A stretch of 64,000 nucleotides of DNA from UBA10329 sp964500205 (GCA_964500205.1 CAZCNS010000003.1:248001-312000); one strand, 5' to 3'. Counted from the stretch's first letter, positions 27,949-36,270 are shown. Made by a program: numbers and translations. The notes: generated from the sequence alone by a model not told the origin.

Positions 27949-27979
27949 AAGACTTCCCGACCCCCGCCCCCCCTTTCCA

Positions 27980-28285
27980 TCACAGCTTGACCGTGAGTTG
28001 TAGCGTGCCGCCAAGCCCCATCTCAATGATGCGCTGTAGGGTGGAGAGCCGTACCTCTTTGAGGTTGTTCTCAATCTTGGAGATGTACGACTTCGTGGTG
28101 CCGACCTTCTTGGCAAGCGCCTCCTGCGTAAGGCCGCGCTCAAGCCGTGCCTCCTGAATCATCGCCCCCACCTTGAACGCATGGTAGCCCTCCTCCAGTC
28201 GGTCGCGCTCCGCAGTTCCGCGCTTGCCGTAGTGCTTCTCCTTGAAATCCTCAAGGGTCATCGTATCATTTTCTTTCGCTTTCAT
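27980..28285 (-). CDS. higA: XRE-family antitoxin (HigA-like)
   Basis: A 101-residue protein with a HTH_3 domain at about 42-92 (IQEARLERGLTQEALAKKVG and TTKSYISKIENNLKEVRLST). The N-terminal 40 residues are charged and helical. It is encoded downstream of a HigB-like toxin, the reversed order typical of higBA, and its ATG at 28285 overlaps the toxin end by 20 bp; an internal ATG at 28261 is possible. HigA neutralises HigB and represses the operon. The toxin partner carries an in-frame stop, so this antitoxin may now act only as a repressor or against other toxins. Confidence 0.85.
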   Translation of the reverse strand: MKAKENDTMTLEDFKEKHYGKRGTAERDRLEEGYHAFKVGAMIQEARLERGLTQEALAKKVGTTKSYISKIENNLKEVRLSTLQRIIEMGLGGTLQLTVKL

Positions 28286-28615
28286 ATTCTTGCTTGATTT
28301 TCAACGCTTTCTCAATTTCCTGTTTCGGGGTCTTCTGAGTCTTTTTCTGAAAACCATTGGCAAGCACCACCAGATTCCCTTCATGGAAGAAACAGAATAT
28401 CCGAAAGATGTCACTGCCCTGTTGCACCCTTATCTCAAACAGGCCGTCCGTGCCTTCCAGATGCTTCAGGTACGTCTCAGGCACCCGCTGCAACTCCGAT
28501 ATCAGGTCAAGTGTTCAAATAATCTTGTCCTTGACCTTGTCCCGTTGTTTCTCGAAGAACTTCTCAAAATAGTCCTTGAAGAAGATGATGGTTCTGACCT
28601 GTCCCTTTCCTGCCA
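28266..28615 (-). pseudogene. higB: HigB-like RelE-superfamily toxin with in-frame TGA stop
   Basis: Read through, the minus strand encodes about 115 residues of a HigB/Gp49-like toxin: VRTIIFFKDYFEKFFEKQRD, VKDKII, then TLDLISELQRVPETYLKHLE, IRVQQGSDIFRIFCFF and FQKKTQKTPKQEIEKA. A TGA at 28515-28517 sits where homologues have Trp (KII-W-TL), a single TGG to TGA change. No frameshift is needed. The likely start is GTG at 28615, only 5 bp after a TATCTTTG box. HigB is a ribosome-dependent mRNA endonuclease; the truncated product lacks the catalytic C-terminal half. Sequencing error or read-through are alternatives. Confidence 0.8.
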
Positions 28616-28620
28616 CGGGC

Positions 28621-28628
28621 CAAAGATA
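28621..28628 (-). promoter_or_regulatory. TATCTTTG -7 promoter element of the higBA module, with adjacent inverted repeat
   Basis: Exact TAnnTTTG match on the minus strand. A GAAAGT/ACTTTC inverted repeat with a 3-nt loop lies just upstream (28635-28651) and could be the HigA operator. Confidence 0.6.
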
Positions 28629-28699
28629 GGGAAGTTGCCCGAAAGTGAAACTTTCAAGAATCCGTTATCTAAGGGTTCGGTAGCGTTGAACACAACCCC

Positions 28700-28760
28700 T
28701 ACCTTCGTATTAAGTTTCAATCGAAAACCACCGCCATGAGAGTGCTATTGGACATCAAGG
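28700..28760 (+). repeat. Duplicated promoter and 5' end, copy A
   Basis: Starts at TACCTTCG (28700), a near-match to the promoter box, and runs to codon 8 of the gene at 28736. It is matched by 28901-28961: TACCTTCGTA, GAAAACCAC and then an identical start region encoding MRVLLDIK. The stretch around the ATG is identical; the spacer is more diverged. Confidence 0.8.
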
Positions 28761-28879
28761 CCATGCTGGCCCGCTATTTCGGCAAGCGATTGGCGGCCAA
28801 AGCTGGTTATGCGGCCAAGGAACGCGGAATCACTGAGGATGATCTGGAAGCTTGGCTGAAAGATGAGGCGCGATGCTGA
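28736..28879 (+). CDS. Small antitoxin-like protein, possibly an orphan remnant
   Basis: A 47-residue reading frame, MRVLLDIK followed by a basic helical segment (RYFGKRLAAKAGYAAKERG) and ITEDDLEAWLKDEARC. Its promoter and first eight codons are nearly identical to those of the antitoxin gene at 28938, after which the two proteins are unrelated. The ITEDDLEAWLKDEA tail resembles the toxin-binding tails of small antitoxins, but no toxin gene follows before the next promoter. I read it as an antitoxin that lost its toxin, or as a hybrid left by insertion of the next module. Expression is not proven. Confidence 0.5.
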   Translation: MRVLLDIKAMLARYFGKRLAAKAGYAAKERGITEDDLEAWLKDEARC

Positions 28880-28900
28880 CCACCTATCCCATACAACATC

Positions 28901-28961
28901 TACCTTCGTAACACGTTTAACCCCGAAAACCACAGCCATGAGAGTGCTATTGGACATCAAG
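28901..28961 (+). repeat. Duplicated promoter and 5' end, copy B
   Basis: Second copy of the promoter and first eight codons described for 28700-28760; TACCTTCG at 28901, ATG at 28938, with a 37-bp interval against 36 bp in copy A. Confidence 0.8.
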
Positions 28962-29144
28962 GACAGTGAGGCCGTGCATCTGATGCGTGTGCTGCGCAGC
29001 CTTCCCTATGTGAAGGAACTGAGTGTTTCTGCTGAAAAGGAGGAACTTGTGGAAGAGATAAAGGAAGCTGTTGAGAATCTGAAACTTGTGCGTGAGGGGA
29101 AACTGAAGGCACGCCCTGCAAGGGAACTGCTCGATGAGCTTTGA
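28938..29144 (+). CDS. Antitoxin of a RelE/ParE-type TA pair
   Basis: A 68-residue acidic protein: MRVLLDIKDSEAVHLMRVLR, then a strand (LPYVKELSV), a charged helix (EELVEEIKEAVENLKLVREG) and a C-terminal toxin-embracing tail (KARPARELLDEL). This is the usual layout of Bacteroidota antitoxins that precede RelE toxins. An in-frame ATG at 28863 exists, but the duplicated promoter/start block fixes the start at 28938. It overlaps the toxin gene by 11 bp, so translation is coupled. Confidence 0.8.
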   Translation: MRVLLDIKDSEAVHLMRVLRSLPYVKELSVSAEKEELVEEIKEAVENLKLVREGKLKARPARELLDEL

Positions 29145-29463
29145 GGTACTAAGCATACCGCCTTTCGACAGGCAGCTCAAGAAACTGGCAAAGAAATACC
29201 CTTCCCTCAAGTCCGAGTTCCTGAAACTGGTCGTCCTCTTGGAGGCTGCGCCTAAACAGGGCACACCCATTGGCAACGGCTGTTTCAAGATTCGCATGTC
29301 CATAGCATCTAAAGGAAAGGGCAAGCGAGGAGGGGCGAGGGTCGTCACCAACATCATCTTCACCGAGAACACGGTTTATCTGCTTGCCATCTATGACAAA
29401 TCGGAGAAGAAGAGCCTCACAGATGCCGAGCTGAAGGATTTGTTGTCGCAGATTCCCGAGTGA
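29134..29463 (+). CDS. RelE/ParE-superfamily toxin
   Basis: A 109-residue toxin of the RelE/ParE fold. It has an N-terminal strand-helix unit (FEVLSIPPFDRQLKKLAKKY), the basic substrate-binding strand (CFKIRMSIASKGKGKRGGARV) and the final strands (ITENTVYLLAIYDKSEKKSL-like block, residues about 74-95). The closest style is HigB-like cytoplasmic toxins with the GKRGGARVV motif. It should cleave mRNA or inhibit gyrase when not bound by the antitoxin encoded just before it. A 28-bp perfect palindrome follows the stop and may act as terminator. Confidence 0.82.
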   Translation: MSFEVLSIPPFDRQLKKLAKKYPSLKSEFLKLVVLLEAAPKQGTPIGNGCFKIRMSIASKGKGKRGGARVVTNIIFTENTVYLLAIYDKSEKKSLTDAELKDLLSQIPE

Positions 29464-29486
29464 GACGCGATGCATCGCGTCTCACT
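29459..29486. repeat. Perfect 28-bp palindrome
   Basis: Centre GCGATGCATCGC, arms AGTGAGAC and GTCTCACT, giving a 14-pair stem with no loop, starting at the last codons of the RelE toxin. Words of the form GAGACGCGATGCATCGCGTC recur in many bacterial intergenic regions in my experience. The related word CCGTCTCTACGACC lies 20 bp downstream. It could be a mobile REP-like element or a terminator. Confidence 0.75.
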
Positions 29487-29568
29487 GAAGGAGACGAAAA
29501 CATACCGTCTCTACGACCCCCTATGGAATCCCCCCTTTTTGCGCATCTTACGGCCAAAGAATTGCCCC

Positions 29569-32500
29569 ATGATGCGCCTCATCCTGCCCCTGCTGCTCAC
29601 TATAGCACCCCTCCTGTGCCATTCTCAGACGTACGATGACCTCTGGAAGGAGGTCAACAACCTGCAACGTGGAGGCCAGCCCCGCAGCGCGCTGGAGAAG
29701 GTGGAGCAGATTCATCGCATGGCCATTGCAGAGAACAATGGCCCGCAGCTCATCAAGGCCATCATCCATGAAGTGAAGTTCAATGCGCAGTTTGAGGAAG
29801 AGAGTCTCGTCCTCAGCATCGGGCGATTGGAGGACGAGGCCAAGATGCTTCCCGCCCCTACGCGGCAGATCGTCCATTCGTTGCTGGGTGAGATGTACAT
29901 GGCCTACTGGCACAACAACAATTGGCAGATCCGTGAGCGCACAGCCATGGAAGGCGAGGGCGGCAACCTGCTCACATGGGATTTCAAGCGCATCGTGGAG
30001 GCCGCAGACCGCCACTATACGCTTTCGCTCAAAAGTGCCGACACGTTGCGTAATGCCACGTTGGAGAACTATGCAGCCATTCTGGAGGGCGAAGGCCGCT
30101 ACCGCGACCTGCGGCCCACGCTCTATCACCTGCTGCTGTCACGCGCCTTGGACTTCTACGCCTCCGAGGACCGGGACCTCGTCAACTTCGACACGGACGG
30201 CATCTATGACAACCCCGCCCTGCTGGCCGATGCCACCACCTTCCTGAAAGTGAACACTGCGGATGGCCTGCGCCCTGCCGACCGCACCATCGGACTGTTT
30301 CAGGAGCTGCTTCGTGAAGTGGGGAAAGTATCGCCCAAGGCGCGACTCATCGAGGATCTGAGGCGGTTGGAGTATATGCACCGCAGGTCGCAGGCAGAGC
30401 AGAAGGATTCCCTTTTTGAAAAAGAGCTGGAACGCCTGCTGCCCACCGCGCCTGACCCTGCAATGAAGGCGGAGGTGGTCTGGCACATCGCGGAACTGTG
30501 GTTCAATCAGGGCAACGGGAACACGGCCGACACTACCATCCTCCTGAAATGGAAACAGGCCCACGACCGCTGTGCCGAGGTCATAAATGACATCACTGGA
30601 AATGCGTTGAAGGAGGTCGGCCCGAACAACTGCCGCCAACTGATGCAGCGCATCGAGCAGCGCGAATGGAACATGAACGCACAGGGCGCAGTGCTTCCCA
30701 CCGAGCCGTTCCGTTTTCTGTTGAAGTATCGGAATGTGGGCGAATCCGCATCCAAAACCTGGCCCGCCCACGTCCGTGTGTCCCGCATCGACCCCATCAA
30801 ATTCCGTGAGGAAAGCCGCAGGAACTACGGGGAGAAACTCACCGAATGGCTGTTGAAGAACAGCACCCCCGTTTCCACTAAAACTTTCGACCTGCCCAAC
30901 CCGCAGGATTTCCGAGGCCACAGCATCGAACTGCCGTTGGAGGGCCTGCCTATCGGTACCTACGTCATCTTCGCGGCAACTGACAAGGACTTCAAGACGA
31001 AGGATGAGGCGGTGGCTCACGCCATCATCACCGTCACCGACATCACGCTGCTGAAGCGTTCCACAGAGGACGGCCACACGCTGCTCCGTGTCGTTTCCCG
31101 CGAGAAGGGAACGCCCGTGAAAGGCGCACGCATCGAGCTGCTGGAATCGTTCTATGACCGCAATTCGCGAAGCAACAATTACCGTTTACAGGAGACGTTG
31201 ACCACAGATGCCAAGGGCGAGGCCGTCTATCGCCACAAGGGGCAGGGCCACGGTTCGCTCCTGACCGATGTCTTCTCTGGCGATGACCGCCTCATCAGCG
31301 CAGACAACATGCACGGATACCGCCACGTGGAGGATGTGCGTTGGAATACCAGCACGCAGTTCTTCCTCGACCGCGCCATCTATCGCCCAGGGCAGGTCAT
31401 CCATTTCAAAGGGCTGATTTGGCGCAGCAATGGCGATGAGGTGGAGCGCGAGAAGGACAAGTCGACAACCGTCACGCTCTATGACGTGAACGGTCAGCAG
31501 GTGTCCAAAGTGGAGGTGCGTACGAACAGTTTCGGCTCGTTCTCAGGCACCTTCATCGCACCCACGGGCGGGCTGAACGGCTACATGCGCATCGGTGACG
31601 ATCACGGTTCCCTTAATTTCAGGATGGAGGAGTACAAACGTCCCAAGTTCGAGGTGAAGCTCGATGCGCCCAAGGAGCAGCTCCGCGTAGGCGATACGGT
31701 GACGGTGCAAGGCGTGGCCGTCTCGTACGCGGGTGTGCCGCTGGCAGATTCCGAGGTGCGCTACCGCATCACGCGAAATGCCCGATTCCCATACCCTTGG
31801 CGGTGCTGGGGCTGGATGCCGCAGAGTAATCCCAAGCAGGTGGCCTATGGCACGGGCACAACGGATGCAGACGGGCGGTTCACGGTGCAGTTCCCCGCGC
31901 AGCCCGACCCACTGATGCGCAGCCGCTGGTTCCCCGTGTTCTCCTACAGCATCGAGGCCGATGTGACCGATCGAAGTGGCGAGATGCAGTCTGGCAGCAG
32001 CTCCGTGTCGGTGGGCTACCACGCGCTCGACCTCGGCATCGCGGTGCCCGATGTGCTGGAAAAGGGCGCGTTGAAATCATATCCTGTTACCGCGACCAAC
32101 CTCATGGGTGAGGCGCAGGACTTGGCGGTAAAGGTGACCATCTGGCAATTAAAGCCTAACGACCGCATTCTTCGCAAAAGACCATGGGCCAGAGCAGACC
32201 AGCATTTTCTTTCGGAAAAAGAGTATCGCGAACGCTTTCCCAACGACCCTTGGGGCGATGAGCACGACCCGAACACGTGGGAGAAGGCCGCGAAGACTTT
32301 CGAGACCACCGTGCGCACGGGCAGTGATGGAAAGGTTGACCTCTCAGGCGTTCCGTTCGGCAAGCTCGGCCAGTACCTCATCGAGCTTTCGGCTACCGAT
32401 GTGTTTGGCAAGGAGGTGACGCAGCAGGCGCGTTTCCTGCTCATCGACAAGAAGGAGAAAAAGCCCGCCATCCCCGTCACCGCTTGGTTCCGCGCCATGC

Positions 32501-35500
32501 AGGAGAAGCTGGAGCCGAACGATACGCTGGAACTGCTCGTAGCCTCGTCCTATCCCGATGTGCAGTTCACGCTGGACATCGAGGTGAAGGACAAGGGAGT
32601 GCGCACGAACCGTTTCATCCATTCCGAGCAGTTTGCCCTGAGCAACGGCCAGCGGCTGCTGCGGATTCCTGTGACCGAGGATTGGCGCGGCAATGCCACG
32701 GTGCATCTGCTGGCCGTGCGCAACAACGAGCTGCTGAGCTGGACACAGACCATCACCGTGCCGTTCACCAACAAAGAGCTGGACGTGCAGTTGGAGACCT
32801 TCCGCAAGGAGATGACCCCCGATGACACGGAGCAATGGATGCTACGCATCACCGACAGGAAGGGCAATCCTGTGAAGGCCGAGCTGCTCGCCACGATGTA
32901 CGATGCATCGCTCGATGTGCTTGCGGCCAACAATTGGTCGTTGAACCCGTACCGTTCGCTGAACCCACGCCTGCACTGGGGTAGCGCGACCTTCGGCAAT
33001 GCACAGGGATATGTATGGGACAGGGAATGGAGGGCATGGCCGAAAGGGACATTTCAACGGGATTTTGAGCGACTGAACTGGTTCGGGCATTATCTCGGAG
33101 GAGGGCGATACGATGGCATCATGGTATCCGCTACTCGAAGCAGGAGCCGAAATGAAAGTGCGCAGATGATGGTAGCGGATATGGACATGGCTGAAAGCGA
33201 AGCCCCGATGGGGAAATCTGCGCCCGTTCCTCCTGCGATTTCTGCAATGGAGACATTGGATGATAAAGATGCTGAATCAGAACCCACTCCAGAGGTCAAA
33301 CTCCGCTCCGATTTCAGCGAGACGGTGTTCTTCCTTCCGCATCTCACAACTGACGAGAAAGGCGGTGTGGTCATCCGATTCAATGCACCACAGAGCCTGA
33401 CGCGGTGGAAGTTCATGGGCCTCGCCACCACCGAGGATCTGAGTATAGGCACAGTGACCGAGGAGGTGGTCACCCGCAAGCTGCTGATGGTCACGCCCAA
33501 CTATCCGCGCTTTGTGAGGGAAGGAGATAAACTGCGGTTTCAGGTGAAGGTGGATGTGGTGGATTCGACCGTTGCGGAGGTCACCGCTTCGCTTGCGTTG
33601 ACAGATGCGCTCACGGGAGAATCCCTCCAATTGAAAATTGAAAATCGAAAATTGTCTATTGCAAATGGGGAAACCATCGCAGCATGGGAGCTGGATATTC
33701 CCGAAGGGGTCTCGGCATTGACGTTCACGGTGAAGGCGTGGGGGAAGTCGGCCTCCGTGACGCACACGGACGGGGAGGAAAAGACCATCCCCGTGTTGCC
33801 CAACCGCATGTTGGTGACCGAGGCCATGCCGCTGCCCGTCCGTGGAAAAGGGACGCATGATTTCACGTTCTCCAAACTGTTGAAGAATGAATCCCCGACC
33901 CTGCGCCACCATAACCTGACGTTGGAGTTCACGCCCAACCCCATCTGGCTGGCGGTGCTTGCGTTGCCGTACATGATGGAGTTCCCGCACGAGTGCGCGG
34001 AGCAGATCTTCAGCCGTTTCTATGCCAATGCCATCGGTACCCACCTCGCCAACAGCGACCCTGCCATCAAGCTGGTGTTCGACCAATGGAAGCGCGATGC
34101 GGAAACGGGGCAGGGCAATGTCTTCCAATCGCAGTTGGACAAGAACCCTGAGTTGAAACAGGCTCTGTTGCAGGAGACCCCGTGGGTGCGCGATGCGCAG
34201 GACGAGGCAGAGCAGCGCAGGCGCATCACCGAGCTGTTCGATACGGAGCGTATGGCGCTAGAACTGGCGGAATCGCTCCGCAAACTGCAACAACAGCAAC
34301 AGGCAGATGGCGGCTGGGGCTGGTTCAGCGGCCTCCGCAGCGACCTCTACATCACGCGGCACATCGTGATGGGCTTCGGGAAACTGAGGAAAATGGGCGT
34401 TTGGGAACCCGATGCCGCATCGTTGAAAATGCTTCGCAACGCGGTGGATTTCATGGACAGCGAACTGGTGGAATACTATGAGCGCGTGAACCTGAAAGAC
34501 AAGGAGCGCATCCCAGGCTGGTTCGAGCTGCATTCGATGTATGCACGGTCGTTCTTCCTCGCGGATTTCAAGCCCACGGGCAGGGCCAAGACCATTTACG
34601 AGGACATGCTCTCGCGCATCAAGCAGCACTGGACGAAGTTTGATGCCACGCAGAAGGGCATGGCGGCCGTGATCCTGCATCGCAACGGATTGGCGAAGGA
34701 CGCGGCACAGCTCATCGTCTCCCTCCGCGAGACCGCGCTGACCAGCGAGGAGTTCGGCACTTACTGGGCGATGGAGAAGGGCTACTACTGGCATCAGGCG
34801 CCCATCGAGAACCATGTCATCATTATGGAGGCGTTCCACGAGGTGGCGAGCGACAAGGCGATGGTCGATGAGATGAAAATATGGCTGCTGAAACAGAAGC
34901 AGACCCAGAACTGGAAGACCACGAAGGCCACGGCCGAGGCGTGTTACGCGCTGCTGGGCATGGGCAGCCGCGACCTGAACACACAGCCGAATGTGAGCAT
35001 CCGCATCGGCAGCGAGACCATCGACCCGAGCAAAGACAGGGATCTGAAAACGGAAGCGGGCACAGGCTACTTCAAGACCAGCTGGGCGGGTAAATCCGTG
35101 ACGCCCGACATGGGCAAGGTGACGGTGACCAAGGACAGCGAGGGCGTGGCGTGGGGCGCGGTCTATTGGCAGTATTTCGAGAACCTCGACAAGATCACGG
35201 GCGTGGACGACAACCCCATCAAGATGAAGCGTGAGGTGATGCTGCGCGAGGACACGCCCAACGGCCCGCTGCTCCGCCCGCTCACCGATGGCGCGAAGCT
35301 GAAAGTGGGCGACCGCGTGCAGGTGCGCATCGTGCTGGAGACCGACCGCCACATGGAGTACGTCCACCTGAAGGACATGCGCGCGGCCAGCCTCGAACCC
35401 CGCGACCAGCTCTCTGGCGCGGCCTATCAGGAGGGGATGGGCTACTACCGCAGCACGACCGATGCGGCCATGCACTTCTTCTTCAGCTACATGCCGAAGG

Positions 35501-35634
35501 GCACGTTCGTGTTCGAGTACGGCCTCAACGTGACGCAGGCGGGCGATTTCAGCAACGGCATCTCACAGTTGCAGTGCATGTACGCGCCTGAGTTCACCAC
35601 GCACAGTGAGGGGGTAAGGGTGAGGGTGGAGTGA
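29569..35634 (+). CDS. Alpha-2-macroglobulin family protein with thioester motif
   Basis: A 2021-residue exported A2M from ATG 29569 (signal MMRLILPLLLTIAPLLCHSQ). The N-terminal 450 residues are a helical domain seen in Bacteroidota A2Ms; MG1/MG2-like beta domains follow (FFLDRAIYRPGQVIHFKGL is the MG2 hallmark). The A2M domain has LRSDFSETVFFLPHLTTDEK, the thioester CAEQ is at about 1476-1479 (codons 33994-34005), and an alpha-toroid follows (DGGWGWFSGLRSDLYITRHI). The Cys-Gln thioester should trap attacking proteases covalently in the periplasm or on the surface. A pbpC neighbour, common elsewhere, is absent. An intergenic-type repeat lies inside the frame at 33629-33671. Its last codons are duplicated twice downstream. 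Confidence 0.93.
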   Translation: MMRLILPLLLTIAPLLCHSQTYDDLWKEVNNLQRGGQPRSALEKVEQIHRMAIAENNGPQLIKAIIHEVKFNAQFEEESLVLSIGRLEDEAKMLPAPTRQIVHSLLGEMYMAYWHNNNWQIRERTAMEGEGGNLLTWDFKRIVEAADRHYTLSLKSADTLRNATLENYAAILEGEGRYRDLRPTLYHLLLSRALDFYASEDRDLVNFDTDGIYDNPALLADATTFLKVNTADGLRPADRTIGLFQELLREVGKVSPKARLIEDLRRLEYMHRRSQAEQKDSLFEKELERLLPTAPDPAMKAEVVWHIAELWFNQGNGNTADTTILLKWKQAHDRCAEVINDITGNALKEVGPNNCRQLMQRIEQREWNMNAQGAVLPTEPFRFLLKYRNVGESASKTWPAHVRVSRIDPIKFREESRRNYGEKLTEWLLKNSTPVSTKTFDLPNPQDFRGHSIELPLEGLPIGTYVIFAATDKDFKTKDEAVAHAIITVTDITLLKRSTEDGHTLLRVVSREKGTPVKGARIELLESFYDRNSRSNNYRLQETLTTDAKGEAVYRHKGQGHGSLLTDVFSGDDRLISADNMHGYRHVEDVRWNTSTQFFLDRAIYRPGQVIHFKGLIWRSNGDEVEREKDKSTTVTLYDVNGQQVSKVEVRTNSFGSFSGTFIAPTGGLNGYMRIGDDHGSLNFRMEEYKRPKFEVKLDAPKEQLRVGDTVTVQGVAVSYAGVPLADSEVRYRITRNARFPYPWRCWGWMPQSNPKQVAYGTGTTDADGRFTVQFPAQPDPLMRSRWFPVFSYSIEADVTDRSGEMQSGSSSVSVGYHALDLGIAVPDVLEKGALKSYPVTATNLMGEAQDLAVKVTIWQLKPNDRILRKRPWARADQHFLSEKEYRERFPNDPWGDEHDPNTWEKAAKTFETTVRTGSDGKVDLSGVPFGKLGQYLIELSATDVFGKEVTQQARFLLIDKKEKKPAIPVTAWFRAMQEKLEPNDTLELLVASSYPDVQFTLDIEVKDKGVRTNRFIHSEQFALSNGQRLLRIPVTEDWRGNATVHLLAVRNNELLSWTQTITVPFTNKELDVQLETFRKEMTPDDTEQWMLRITDRKGNPVKAELLATMYDASLDVLAANNWSLNPYRSLNPRLHWGSATFGNAQGYVWDREWRAWPKGTFQRDFERLNWFGHYLGGGRYDGIMVSATRSRSRNESAQMMVADMDMAESEAPMGKSAPVPPAISAMETLDDKDAESEPTPEVKLRSDFSETVFFLPHLTTDEKGGVVIRFNAPQSLTRWKFMGLATTEDLSIGTVTEEVVTRKLLMVTPNYPRFVREGDKLRFQVKVDVVDSTVAEVTASLALTDALTGESLQLKIENRKLSIANGETIAAWELDIPEGVSALTFTVKAWGKSASVTHTDGEEKTIPVLPNRMLVTEAMPLPVRGKGTHDFTFSKLLKNESPTLRHHNLTLEFTPNPIWLAVLALPYMMEFPHECAEQIFSRFYANAIGTHLANSDPAIKLVFDQWKRDAETGQGNVFQSQLDKNPELKQALLQETPWVRDAQDEAEQRRRITELFDTERMALELAESLRKLQQQQQADGGWGWFSGLRSDLYITRHIVMGFGKLRKMGVWEPDAASLKMLRNAVDFMDSELVEYYERVNLKDKERIPGWFELHSMYARSFFLADFKPTGRAKTIYEDMLSRIKQHWTKFDATQKGMAAVILHRNGLAKDAAQLIVSLRETALTSEEFGTYWAMEKGYYWHQAPIENHVIIMEAFHEVASDKAMVDEMKIWLLKQKQTQNWKTTKATAEACYALLGMGSRDLNTQPNVSIRIGSETIDPSKDRDLKTEAGTGYFKTSWAGKSVTPDMGKVTVTKDSEGVAWGAVYWQYFENLDKITGVDDNPIKMKREVMLREDTPNGPLLRPLTDGAKLKVGDRVQVRIVLETDRHMEYVHLKDMRAASLEPRDQLSGAAYQEGMGYYRSTTDAAMHFFFSYMPKGTFVFEYGLNVTQAGDFSNGISQLQCMYAPEFTTHSEGVRVRVE
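33629..33671. repeat. Dispersed repeat embedded in the A2M reading frame
   Basis: A word AATTGAAAATTGAAAATCG plus a GTCTATTGCAAATGGG word, encoding KIENRKLSIANG in frame. The same two words, reverse-complemented, occur in the intergenic region at 12424-12494 (19 of 19 and 15 of 16 bases). Confidence 0.7.
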
Positions 35635-35638
35635 TGAT

Positions 35639-35646
35639 TACCTTTG
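35639..35646 (+). promoter_or_regulatory. TACCTTTG -7 promoter element of TA module 1
   Basis: Exact TAnnTTTG match that begins 4 bp after the A2M stop codon and ends 7 bp before the antitoxin ATG at 35654, so the transcript is probably leaderless. Confidence 0.6.
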
Positions 35647-35653
35647 TGATGCC

Positions 35654-35881
35654 ATGGCCATCTATGTCCTGAATATCGATGAAAGGAGCGTCCGCGGAAG
35701 GGCGTTCAAAACGTTGCTGGAGCAGGAATCTGCTGCCAAGCTGCTCACTATGGACGAGTACGACAAGGCGGAATCTGATGCCCTTTTGGCGAAAATGGGC
35801 GAATCTGCTGAAGAGGGGTTGCTCTCCTACGAGGAAGCCAAAGCCGAGTTCAAGCGACTTAGGAAAAGGCTTGCCAAGTGA
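35654..35881 (+). CDS. Antitoxin of TA module 1
   Basis: A 75-residue acidic protein (MAIYVLNIDERSVRGRAFKT, then LLSYEEAKAEFKRLRKRLAK). The N-terminal strand and helix plus a charged C-terminal helix are typical of small antitoxins encoded in front of RelE toxins. Its stop overlaps the toxin start (GTGA, 35878-35881). The module lies between the real 3' end of the A2M gene and a duplicate of that 3' end. Confidence 0.75.
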   Translation: MAIYVLNIDERSVRGRAFKTLLEQESAAKLLTMDEYDKAESDALLAKMGESAEEGLLSYEEAKAEFKRLRKRLAK

Positions 35882-36144
35882 CCGTCAAAGCGAGCAAGCG
35901 GTTCTTCCGAGACCTTTCACGACTGCATGCAATTCAGGTGCTTGACGATGCCGAGTTCGTGTTCGACCTTGCCTATTCTGCATCCTCACCTGAAGACATT
36001 CTCGGATTCAAGTGGCTGATGGGTCATGACGGGTTCGGGAGAATCTCCATCGGTTCATATCGTATCGGTGTGGAGGTGAGGGCCGAGACCATCATCTTCA
36101 AATGTGTGATGCACCGCACCGTCATGTACAAGTTCTTCCCTTAG
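35878..36144 (+). CDS. RelE-family toxin of TA module 1
   Basis: An 88-residue RelE-fold protein from GTG 35878. The N-terminal helix carries KASKRFFRDLSRL, a middle region lists FKWLMGHDGFGRISI, and the typical end is GSYRIGVEVRAETIIFKCVM followed by HRTVMYKFFP, close to the GDYRIG...HRxxIYKxFP pattern of RelE toxins. It should be an mRNA interferase. Its TAG stop is only 4 bp before the copy of the A2M tail (36149). Confidence 0.85.
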   Translation: MTVKASKRFFRDLSRLHAIQVLDDAEFVFDLAYSASSPEDILGFKWLMGHDGFGRISIGSYRIGVEVRAETIIFKCVMHRTVMYKFFP

Positions 36145-36148
36145 AAAA

Positions 36149-36226
36149 GGCATCTCACAGTTGCAGTGCATATACGCGCCTGAGTTCACCACGCACAGTG
36201 AGGGGGTGCGGGTGCGGGTGGGGTGA
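36149..36226 (+). pseudogene. A2M 3'-end copy 2 (about 25 codons plus stop)
   Basis: Matches the last 78 or so bases of the A2M gene, starting at GGCATCTCACAG and ending with a TGA. It reads in frame as GISQLQCIYAPEFTTHSEGV then RVRVG and stop; the true gene reads ...QCMYAPEFTTHSEGV then RVRVE and stop. Few mismatches are seen. It has no start of its own and directly follows toxin module 1. Confidence 0.9.
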
Positions 36227-36240
36227 GACCCACAGTAGGC

Positions 36241-36248
36241 TACCTTTG
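36241..36248 (+). promoter_or_regulatory. TACCTTTG -7 promoter element of TA module 2
   Basis: Exact TAnnTTTG match, 14 bp after the stop of A2M copy 2 and about 22 bp before the DUF433 ATG. Confidence 0.65.
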
Positions 36249-36270
36249 TTCTACAACTCGCACATCCATC

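Noticed and set aside
27955..27975. C-rich run after PorP/SprF as a possible phase-variable tract
   Set aside because: It is broken by A and T and lies between stop codons of convergent genes, so it cannot change a reading frame.
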